Below the pieces are notes generated by a model. That model made no database searches, was not told the DNA's origin, and was given only the letters and a program-made list of their open reading frames with translations. From JAGXLC01 sp964472385 (GTDB lineage: Bacteria > Bacteroidota > Bacteroidia > Bacteroidales > UBA12077): a stretch of DNA of 6,168 bases. Position numbers and translations under genes: made by a program. Shown one piece after another: positions 1-6,168 of the stretch. Numbering within the stretch: position 1 is the first letter of the stretch; every line of letters starts with the position of its first letter. The DNA lies in the NCBI GenBank assembly GCA_964472385.1, contig CAYYLT010000206.1:1-6168 (forward strand). Direction: 5' to 3'.

Positions 1-1755
1 GCCGGGGTCACGACCATCACCTATACCAATACCGACGGTGCCGGCAATACGGCGAACGATGCCCTTACGGTGACGGTTACCGACGACGAGGATCCGACAG
101 TAGCAGCGGCAGCGAATGTTGCTGCCAATACCTCTGATGACGGCACGGGCAATTGTACCGTCAATATATCTGTACCCAATGCTACTTTTGATGACAATTG
201 CAGTAGCACGCTTACCTGGGAGATGACCGGAGGCGTCAATGACAATGGCACCGGTCAGGTTGGCAAATATTCCTTTCCTGTCGGCCTTACGACCATTACC
301 TATACCAATACGGATGGTACCGGAAATACAGCTACAGATGCCCTGAACGTATCTGTTACCGATGATGAAGATCCTACGTTGAGTGCAGGAGCCGATATCA
401 ATGCTGCTACTTCTGATGACGGAACCGGCGACTGCCTGGTAGATATATCCGTCCCCGATGCTACATATTCCGACAATTGCTTTGGTTATCTAAACTGGAC
501 CATGTCCGGGGCATTAAACAACAACGGGTCCGGCCAGATCGGTACCTACTCCTTCCCCGTCGGGGTTACAACCATCGCTTATACCAGCACTGATGTAGAG
601 GGCAACACCGCAACCGATAATCTGGTTGTAACGGTCACCGACGATGAGGAACCCACGGTAACTGCAGCAGCGGATGTTACTGCAGGCACTTCTGACGATG
701 GAACCGGCGATTGCACGGTAGAAGTGGCTGTGATGGATGCTGCATTTTCTGATAATTGTACCAGCAACCTGACCTGGGAGATGAGCGGGGACGCAACCGA
801 TGATGGCACCGGTCAGGTTGGCAATTACACATTCCCGGTTGGCGTTACGACCATCTCCTATACCAATACGGATGATGCGGGACACACAGCTACTGATGCA
901 CTGACCGTAACCGTTACCGACAATGAGGATCCTACCGTAACTGCAGCCGGAGATATTTCTGCCGGCACCTCAGATGACGGCACCGGCAATTGCACCGCAG
1001 AGATCGCTATCCCTGATGCTACCTTTGATGATAATTGCTCAGGTACGTTGACATGGGAGATGAGCGGTGCAGTGACGGATAATGGCACCGGGCAGATTGG
1101 AAACTACCTTTTTCCAGTAGGTGCTACAACCATTACCTATACCAATACGGATGATGCGGGACAAACAGCTTCGGATGCTTTGACAGTAACTGTTACTGAT
1201 GATGAAATGCCTGTGGTCGCAGCAGCAGCCGATATTACTGCCAGTACTTCGGATGATGGCGCCGGCAATTGCACCGCAGAGATCCCTATTCCCGATGCTA
1301 CCTTTGATGATAATTGCTCAAGTACTTTGACCTGGGAGATGAGCGGTAGTGTAACAGATGATGGCACCGGTCAGGTTGGCGATTATGTTTTTCCTGTTGG
1401 TGTAACCACCATTACGTATTCGAATACAGACGCTGAAGAGCAAACGGCCACTGACCAGCTTACTGTTACGGTAAGTGATGATGAGGCTCCTGTGGTCAGC
1501 GTAGCCTCAGATATTAATGCCGGCACATCTGAGGACGGTACGGGTAACTGCAATGTAGCGCTATCCATTCCGGATGCCACCTATAATGATAATTGCTCAA
1601 GTACTTTGATATGGGAGATGAGCGGCACCGTAACGGATAATGGCACCGGACAGGTGGGCAGCTATACTTTCCCGGTTGGCGTGACGAATATAACCTATAC
1701 TAATACTGATGCAGCCAACAATACGGCAACAGATATGGTTACGGTTACGGTTACC
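1..1755 (+). repeat. Block A: 279-bp tandem coding repeats (6 complete plus 1 partial)
   Basis: Units begin at the junction Asp codon at 82, 361, 640, 919, 1198 and 1477, and the next block begins at 1756. Every spacing is exactly 279 bp (93 residues). Bases 1-81 are the end of a preceding unit. Signature features in each unit are T-S-[DE]-D-G-[TA]-G-[ND]-C, then D-N-C about 14 residues later, W-x-M-[ST]-G, G-[TS]-G-Q-[VI]-G-x-Y-x-F-P-V-G, and a V-x-V-[TS] ending. Each unit has exactly two Cys, matching the second and third cysteines of classical HYR domains, and lacks the outer pair. Units at 919 and 1198 are about 75% identical in protein by hand count. The block has one Lys and no Arg. Interpreted as an HYR-like subfamily amplified by in-frame tandem duplication. 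Confidence 0.93.
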
Positions 1756-4700
1756 GATGATGAATCACCTGTGATGAACTGCCCGGGAGAGCAAAGTGTA
1801 ACAACCAATTCAGGTTCCAGGTACCAGGTTGAAGCCACCGAATTTGATATCAATGGCGCTTCAGATAATTGTTTGATTGATGATACCAGTTACACATTAA
1901 CCGGAGCGACAAATGTTGGAGAAACGCAGGCAGCTACCCTTCAGGGAGTTTATTTCAATTCCGGAATAACCACAGTTACATGGAAAGTGACAGATGATAG
2001 CGGAAATACAGCCGCCTGCAGCTTTGATATAACCGTTTCGGATATAGAAAATCCCACCATTTCCTGTGTAGGAAATCAAAATGTGCATACCAATAATGGT
2101 TGTGCCTACCAGGTGGCAGGTGATGAATTTGATATCATGGAGGCTTCCGATAATTCCGCGATCGTGGATACAACCTACCAATTGTCCGGTGCGACCACTG
2201 CGGATGAAACTTCTGCAAGAACTTTGCAGGGCATGGTTTTCAATCTGGGTGTTACACGGGTGACATGGACGGTATATGATGATGCAGGAAACGCTGTATC
2301 ATGCGGTTTCGATGTGACAGTATCCGATCAGAATAACCCTGCCGTAACCTGTATAAGCGATCAAAATGTGAATACCAACAATTTATGCACGTATCTGGTT
2401 TCAGGAAATGCCTTTGATATTACCCAGGCAGCAGATAACTGCGGCTTGTCCGATACAACCTACCAGCTATCCGGCGCTACTACCATTGCTGAAACTTCAG
2501 CGCAAACTCTCGATGGAACCCAGTTCAATACAGGCACTACCCAGGTCATTTGGCGGGTTTATGATGATGCCGGAAATTCCGGTTCCTGTAATTTTAATGT
2601 TACGGTAACAGATAATGAATCTCCATCCATTACTGCAGCCGGTGACCAGACTGTGGCTTCCGATGATTCCTGCAAATATGTGGTGCCCGGAACGGTTTTT
2701 GACATTATTGATGCTGCTGATAACTGCCTGCTTGCGGATACTACCTATCAAATTACCGGTGCTACGAGCATGGGTGAGACTTCCGGCACAACGTTAGCAG
2801 GCATTAGATTGAATACTGGCATTTCTACGGTTACCTGGCGCGTTTATGATGCAACGGGTAACAGCGCTGCAGCTTCAACCCAGGTTGAAGTTGTGGACAG
2901 CATTGTTCCGGTTATTACCTCAGAACACAATGATCAAACGCTTTCTGCTAATGCAGACTGCCAGGCTGTTTTGCCGGATTACAGAGGGACGGTTACGGCT
3001 ACCGATAATTGTGATGACCAGCTTGAAGTGTTCCAGTCGCCTGGTGGTGGCAGTACCCTTACGGGTTCGGATAATACTGTTATCCTCTCTGTGATCGATG
3101 ATGCCGGTAATATCGCAAATGCCTCTTTTAAGGTGGACGTAACGGATAATACCCCACCCGCTATTACATCAGATCATGCTGACCAAACCATTGGAAATGG
3201 AATCAATTGTGAAATAGAACTACCCGATTATATACCAGATGTTGAGACAACCGACAATTGTGATGCGGATCCCGAAATAGTTCAGAATCCATCTGCCGGC
3301 ACTATGATTTCCAGTGGCACCACGCAGGTAACTTTGACCGTAACGGATAATGCAGGAAACCAGACTGAAGCCACTTTCGCGGTTTCTGTAAAGGATACCA
3401 TTGCTCCCACCATTTACTCTAATATCAATGATCAGACGCTTAGCGCACTGGGTAATTGCAGTGCCGTTTTACCCAATTATACCGAAGAGATTACAGCCGG
3501 TGATAATTGCGATGATAATTTGGATATAACCCAGATTCCATCAGGGGGGAGCAGAATCTCAGGCAGCAACAATATGGTAACCATATTTGTGACGGATGAT
3601 GCGGGTAATACCAGTGAATTGTCTTTTAATGCGGAAGTGGTTGATTATACCTCACCCGTGTTTTCCTCACTTATCCAAAATCAGCGCATCGCGGCAGATT
3701 CCAGTTGTGGAGCTTCATTGCCCAATTATATGACAGATCTTTATGTAACCGATAATTGTGATACAACACTTGATATTTCCCAATCTCCGTCCCCCGGAAT
3801 ATATCTTACAGGTACTTACAATCAGGTTAACCTTACGGCTACCGATGATGCAGGTAATTCCAGACAGGTAACTTTCAATGTTTCAGTAGTGGATAGTATG
3901 CCTCCTGCTTTTGAAACAACACTGCAGGATCAGGTCATTGGTGAAGGCAATGCCTGCGAAGTAGCCTTACCTGATTATACCGATGACATTACCGGAGATG
4001 ATAATTGTGATATCCAAACGGAGGTTACCCAAATACCCTCTGCCGGTACAATGATCTCAGGGAGCAATAATAAGGTGATCATAAGTCTCCTGGACGGTGC
4101 GGGGAATGTAGCCAGAGATTCTTTTGTTGTTTCCGTGTTGGACAATGGCAAACCCGTTATTTATTCCGATCATCCTAACCAGACTATAGGCGACGGTATA
4201 TCTTGCCAGGCTGAATTACCTGATTATACTGGAGATTTAGAGGCCAGCGACAATTGTACTGAAGATCCTGATATCTCTCAGGTTCCGGAGCCCGGCACCA
4301 CCATCTCCGGTCTTGAAAATGAAGTGACACTGGAGGTTTCCGATGGGTCTGGAAATACCACTCGGGTGACGTTTAATGTCGAAGTTGCTGATAATCAAGA
4401 TCCCGTAATCCAGTCATCGCATCCCGACCAGGTTGTGGGAAATGGTATTGCCTGTCAGTTAGAATTACCGGATTATAGATACAAGCTTGTGGCAACCGAT
4501 AATTGTGATGGAGATTTTATTGTATCGCAAAGTCCGGTTCCCGGATCCATAATTTCAGGAGAGAACAATGAAGTGACTTTAACAGTGAGAGACCCTTCGG
4601 GAAATAAAGACCAGGTATCGTTCAATGTTGAGGTGTTTAATGCACCTCCTACCATTACCTCAGAGCCTGATGATCAGGTATTGGTGGCAAATGACAGTTG

Positions 4701-5412
4701 TATGGCAGAAATTCCGGATTTCAAAGATTTACTGGAGGCATTTGATTATTGCGACAAAAACCTGGAAGTTACCCAGGAACCTCTACCCGGCTCGCTCATT
4801 AGCGGATCAGATAATGAGGTGGTATTTACCGTAACCGATGATGAAGGAAATACGAGTCAAACCTCTATCCATGTTGATATTATCGATACTCTGCGGCCTG
4901 CATTAGAATGCCCGGATGATCAGACTGTACCATTTGAGTCGGGCCAGTCATTCTATATGGTACCGGATTCCGCATTGGATGTGGTGAAGTTGAGCGATAA
5001 TTGTGGTATAGACAGCCTGATCAATGATTTCAATAATTCCGGAACGTTGATGAATGCTGAATTGCCTCCAGGGAACACTACCATCATTTGGCGTGTTAAA
5101 GATAAAGCCGGAAATCAGCGGCAATGCAGCTTCGAGGTTACCATAAGCGGAGATGTTGGGTTTAACGATAATATGCAGCATTATGGCATAGCTTTTTATC
5201 CCAATCCGACAACCGGTAAATTGAACTATGCTTTTTCTTCTGTAACTGTTGATAAGCTGATCATTTCTGATCTGGCAGGAAAGAAACTGATTGAAAAGCA
5301 GAACCTGTCAAAAGAGGGGATTATTGACCTTTCCAGGATTCATGGCGGAGTATATATCATCACCATTCAAACCGGCAAAGGACAATTCAATAGCAAGCTG
5401 ATCAAAAAATAA
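1..5412 (+). CDS. Giant HYR-repeat surface protein with T9SS type A sorting domain (5' partial)
   Basis: The frame is open from base 1 to TAA at 5410-5412, giving 1803 visible residues; the true start and signal peptide are upstream. The translation is almost entirely tandem beta-sandwich modules carrying HYR hallmarks: a Pro shortly after a D-x-x-x-P junction, a D-N-C motif mid-module, and V-T-D-D-x-G-N near the end of each module. Modules form three blocks (about residues 1-585, 586-965 and 966-1628), then a last HYR-like module (1629-1716) and a C-terminal domain (about 1728-1803) with F-Y-P-N-P, G-K-L and G-V-Y-I-I-T motifs, typical of T9SS type A sorting domains. Known family behaviour: Sec export, T9SS passage across the outer membrane, CTD cleavage and surface attachment or release. 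HYR modules are usually linked to adhesion. Inference: a long, acidic extracellular stalk or adhesin. Ligand and any enzymatic head are not visible. Very confident in class, unsure of precise role. Confidence 0.95.
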   Translation, partial: AGVTTITYTNTDGAGNTANDALTVTVTDDEDPTVAAAANVAANTSDDGTGNCTVNISVPNATFDDNCSSTLTWEMTGGVNDNGTGQVGKYSFPVGLTTITYTNTDGTGNTATDALNVSVTDDEDPTLSAGADINAATSDDGTGDCLVDISVPDATYSDNCFGYLNWTMSGALNNNGSGQIGTYSFPVGVTTIAYTSTDVEGNTATDNLVVTVTDDEEPTVTAAADVTAGTSDDGTGDCTVEVAVMDAAFSDNCTSNLTWEMSGDATDDGTGQVGNYTFPVGVTTISYTNTDDAGHTATDALTVTVTDNEDPTVTAAGDISAGTSDDGTGNCTAEIAIPDATFDDNCSGTLTWEMSGAVTDNGTGQIGNYLFPVGATTITYTNTDDAGQTASDALTVTVTDDEMPVVAAAADITASTSDDGAGNCTAEIPIPDATFDDNCSSTLTWEMSGSVTDDGTGQVGDYVFPVGVTTITYSNTDAEEQTATDQLTVTVSDDEAPVVSVASDINAGTSEDGTGNCNVALSIPDATYNDNCSSTLIWEMSGTVTDNGTGQVGSYTFPVGVTNITYTNTDAANNTATDMVTVTVTDDESPVMNCPGEQSVTTNSGSRYQVEATEFDINGASDNCLIDDTSYTLTGATNVGETQAATLQGVYFNSGITTVTWKVTDDSGNTAACSFDITVSDIENPTISCVGNQNVHTNNGCAYQVAGDEFDIMEASDNSAIVDTTYQLSGATTADETSARTLQGMVFNLGVTRVTWTVYDDAGNAVSCGFDVTVSDQNNPAVTCISDQNVNTNNLCTYLVSGNAFDITQAADNCGLSDTTYQLSGATTIAETSAQTLDGTQFNTGTTQVIWRVYDDAGNSGSCNFNVTVTDNESPSITAAGDQTVASDDSCKYVVPGTVFDIIDAADNCLLADTTYQITGATSMGETSGTTLAGIRLNTGISTVTWRVYDATGNSAAASTQVEVVDSIVPVITSEHNDQTLSANADCQAVLPDYRGTVTATDNCDDQLEVFQSPGGGSTLTGSDNTVILSVIDDAGNIANASFKVDVTDNTPPAITSDHADQTIGNGINCEIELPDYIPDVETTDNCDADPEIVQNPSAGTMISSGTTQVTLTVTDNAGNQTEATFAVSVKDTIAPTIYSNINDQTLSALGNCSAVLPNYTEEITAGDNCDDNLDITQIPSGGSRISGSNNMVTIFVTDDAGNTSELSFNAEVVDYTSPVFSSLIQNQRIAADSSCGASLPNYMTDLYVTDNCDTTLDISQSPSPGIYLTGTYNQVNLTATDDAGNSRQVTFNVSVVDSMPPAFETTLQDQVIGEGNACEVALPDYTDDITGDDNCDIQTEVTQIPSAGTMISGSNNKVIISLLDGAGNVARDSFVVSVLDNGKPVIYSDHPNQTIGDGISCQAELPDYTGDLEASDNCTEDPDISQVPEPGTTISGLENEVTLEVSDGSGNTTRVTFNVEVADNQDPVIQSSHPDQVVGNGIACQLELPDYRYKLVATDNCDGDFIVSQSPVPGSIISGENNEVTLTVRDPSGNKDQVSFNVEVFNAPPTITSEPDDQVLVANDSCMAEIPDFKDLLEAFDYCDKNLEVTQEPLPGSLISGSDNEVVFTVTDDEGNTSQTSIHVDIIDTLRPALECPDDQTVPFESGQSFYMVPDSALDVVKLSDNCGIDSLINDFNNSGTLMNAELPPGNTTIIWRVKDKAGNQRQCSFEVTISGDVGFNDNMQHYGIAFYPNPTTGKLNYAFSSVTVDKLIISDLAGKKLIEKQNLSKEGIIDLSRIHGGVYIITIQTGKGQFNSKLIKK
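1756..2895 (+). repeat. Block B: four 285-bp tandem coding repeats, HYR type
   Basis: Units start at 1756, 2041, 2326 and 2611, each exactly 285 bp (95 residues). Shared features are Y-x-V-x-x-x-x-F-D-I near residue 30, S/A-D-N-C, the Y-x-[LI]-[ST]-G-A-T stretch, E-T-x-x-x-T-L-x-G, and V-[TI]-W-[KRT]-V-x-D before a final G-N. This is closer to classical HYR because the outer cysteine pair is present in three of four units. Cysteine content varies: unit 1 lacks the second Cys, unit 2 lacks the third (D-N-S), unit 3 has all four, and unit 4 lacks the first and fourth together. The transition from block A is abrupt and falls exactly at a module boundary. Confidence 0.92.
2896..4884 (+). repeat. 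Block C: eight tandem coding repeats of 249 bp (one of 246 bp)
   Basis: Units begin at 2896, 3145, 3394, 3643, 3892, 4141, 4390 and 4636. All are 249 bp (83 residues) except the seventh, 246 bp, which lost one codon at its junction with the eighth. Shared features are P-x-[IF] at the start, D-Q or N-Q about residue 13, C-x-x-x-[LI]-P-[DN]-[YF], D-N-C (D-Y-C in the last unit), a Q-x-P or Q-S-P turn followed by G-x-x-[IL]-[ST]-[GS], and an ending of G-N or similar plus a V-x-V strand. Only the second and third HYR cysteines are present. Units six and seven are about 59% identical by hand count, so this block looks more diverged than block A. Lys and Arg are more frequent here, especially in unit seven. 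Confidence 0.92.
4885..5148 (+). other. Terminal solitary HYR-like module
   Basis: An 88-residue module within the giant protein sits between block C and the sorting domain. It resembles block B rather than its block C neighbours: L-E-C-P-D-D-Q-T at the start, Y-M-V, L-S-D-N-C-G-I-D, T-T-I-I-W-R-V and Q-C-S-F-E-V at the end. It is about seven residues shorter than a block B unit, with the shortening in the middle. Three Cys are present (first, third and fourth of the HYR set), with Ser near the second position as in the first block B unit. It may act as a cap between the repeat stalk and the CTD. Confidence 0.82.
5182..5409 (+). other. T9SS type A C-terminal sorting domain
   Basis: This is the last 76 residues of the giant protein. 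The N-terminal motif F-Y-P-N-P-T-T-G-K-L is the usual opening of a Por secretion system (T9SS) type A sorting domain. It is followed by the L-I-I-S-D-L-A-G-K strand, an I-D-L-S segment, G-G-V-Y-I-I-T-I and a basic end K-L-I-K-K. In known systems this domain directs the folded protein through the outer-membrane T9SS translocon and is removed by the sortase PorU, often with attachment to A-LPS. The short Asp/Asn-containing segment before it (about 5149-5181) is the probable linker. Its presence shows that the protein is full length at the C-terminus and surface destined. Confidence 0.94.
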
Positions 5413-5455
5413 GAGCGCATATTATACCCGGCATTTCAGGGGAATATGCGCTCTT
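5404..5455 (-). terminator. Rho-independent terminator of the minus-strand PHP gene
   Basis: A perfect 13-bp inverted repeat has AAGAGCGCATATT at 5411-5423 and AATATGCGCTCTT at 5443-5455, with a 19-base interval that can pair further (CCC at 5427-5429 with GGG at 5440-5442). Read on the minus strand, the hairpin is followed by TATTTTTTGAT, the complement of the last Lys-Lys-stop codons of the giant gene. Read on the plus strand, it is followed by GGCCTATG, with no T-tract. It therefore fits an intrinsic terminator for the leftward gene, whose stop codon lies about 30 bases upstream of the hairpin in that gene's direction. Its left arm overlaps the TAA of the rightward gene, so it may also protect that mRNA's 3' end. 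Confidence 0.8.
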
Positions 5456-5485
5456 GGCCTATGAAAAAGAAAGCACACGAAGCGA

Positions 5486-6168
5486 CTACAATGATATAAC
5501 TACATCCAGGTTTTTGTTCATATCTACAAACCAGTTGGCTATCCGGTATTTCAATTGTTTTTGGTTAACCTGTTCTGCATTCAATCTGATTATAACGGCT
5601 GACCTGGGATTAACATTAAATGATGGCAGAGAGGGTGTTTGCGGTTTCCATTCAAAATGGAAGTCGCTGTTGTTCTGGATTTCAATCATTATATTTTTTC
5701 TGTATTGATTATCAGATAGCTTTTGGATTGATACCGCCTTTTGATATAGTTCAGCGAGAAGGGCTTTGGGCCCGGCAACATATTTACTGAACCAGGCCAC
5801 TGACCGGTTGGCAAATAAGGCTTCCTTGATGCTTTCCAGGCTTCGTTCTTTGGCAAAAACCAGGTTCATGGGCCTGTGATATTGATCTAAAGGATAATAA
5901 TGGGCATTGACATCATGAATGTCGGAGTTTCCTATGACGGCCAGATTGTCTTTCATGCACCAGTTTAATGCGATGGGATACCATTCCTTCTCGTTGAATA
6001 CCTCAATGCCATTGATAATATTGTTGCCAATCAGTTCATTATGGATGGCGAACCGCCTGCAGGTGTCAGGTTGCTGGGCTTTCCATCCCGGATGGTTCCA
6101 AAAGAGGAACCCCCCCTGGTTATGTGCTTCCATGATCGCATCTCTGGCATCGGGCACATCCAGCTTGT
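5486..6168 (-). CDS. PHP-superfamily metal-dependent phosphoesterase (5' partial)
   Basis: The frame is open from the right edge to TAG at 5486-5488, giving about 226 visible C-terminal residues. The GTG at 6155-6157 is internal, since the frame continues upstream as K-L-D. Two PHP metal-site motifs are visible: F-W-N-H-P-G-W (His codon at 6092-6094) and G-N-S-D-I-H-D (His codon at 5915-5917), the latter matching the late Asp-x-His metal ligands of the fold. Next come H-R-P-M-N-L-V-F-A-K-E-R-S-L and I-K-E-A-L-F, then a beta-rich C-terminal extension. The first PHP motif (H-x-H) must lie outside the window. The arrangement resembles Bacteroidota proteins annotated as Sb-PDE-type phosphodiesterases; that specific activity is uncertain, while the PHP class is well supported. 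It converges on the giant HYR gene with 73 bases between the stops. Confidence 0.85.
   Translation of the reverse strand, partial: KLDVPDARDAIMEAHNQGGFLFWNHPGWKAQQPDTCRRFAIHNELIGNNIINGIEVFNEKEWYPIALNWCMKDNLAVIGNSDIHDVNAHYYPLDQYHRPMNLVFAKERSLESIKEALFANRSVAWFSKYVAGPKALLAELYQKAVSIQKLSDNQYRKNIMIEIQNNSDFHFEWKPQTPSLPSFNVNPRSAVIIRLNAEQVNQKQLKYRIANWFVDMNKNLDVVISL

Noticed and set aside
70..72. GTG at 70 as the start of the giant gene
   Set aside because: The same frame is open back to base 1 and encodes the end of a preceding block A unit, there is no ribosome binding site, and no signal peptide follows. It is an internal Val codon.
21..1367. Minus-strand 76-residue open frames at 21-251, 579-809, 858-1088 and 1137-1367
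   Set aside because: They recur at the 279-bp repeat period (or multiples of it) and are antisense shadows of block A. They show no independent features.
2081..4834. Several 60-94 residue open frames on both strands inside blocks B and C
   Set aside because: All overlap the strongly supported repeat frame, look low in coding character and follow the repeat period.
1..4884. Regular direct repeats considered as a CRISPR array or non-coding satellite
   Set aside because: Periods of 249-285 bp are multiples of three, the frame is uninterrupted and the divergence respects the protein motifs, so these are coding domain repeats.
5411..5455. Hairpin as an intrinsic terminator of the plus-strand gene
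   Set aside because: No T-run follows the right arm on the plus strand (GGCCTATG). The T-rich tract exists only in the leftward direction, though weak bidirectional action cannot be excluded.
5454..5708. Plus-strand 84-residue open frame after the giant gene
   Set aside because: It lies mostly antisense to the PHP gene, starts with TTG inside the terminator hairpin and has no recognisable motif.

Overview
The window most likely comes from a member of the Bacteroidota. It contains a giant secreted repeat protein ending in a type A sorting domain of the type IX secretion system (T9SS), a system essentially confined to that phylum. It also contains a PHP-superfamily phosphoesterase of a kind common there. 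Assignment below phylum is not possible from this sequence.

Bases 1-5412 (+ strand) are the 3' part of one very long reading frame, open at the left edge (at least 1803 residues). Almost all of it is tandem HYR-like, immunoglobulin-fold adhesion modules in three successive families with different, nearly invariant lengths. Block A has one partial and six complete units of 93 residues (1-1755). Block B has four units of 95 residues (1756-2895). Block C has eight units, seven of 83 residues and one of 82 (2896-4884). A single 88-residue B-like module (4885-5148) and the T9SS sorting domain (about 5182-5409) close the protein. The signal peptide and any N-terminal functional domain lie outside the window. 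The likely picture is a long surface-anchored or secreted stalk or adhesin.

Bases 5486-6168 (- strand) are the 3' part of a convergent gene for a PHP-type metal-dependent phosphoesterase, open at the right edge. A 13-bp perfect hairpin lies between the two genes. It overlaps the stop codon of the giant gene and is followed, on the minus strand only, by a T-rich tract, so it reads as the terminator of the PHP gene. The two genes converge and need not be functionally linked.

No RNA gene, mobile element, CRISPR array or promoter was seen. The points of most interest are the block-wise repeat architecture, the coordinated gain and loss of cysteine pairs among modules, the near-total lack of Lys and Arg in block A, and a terminator whose T-tract is built from the last codons of the opposing gene.
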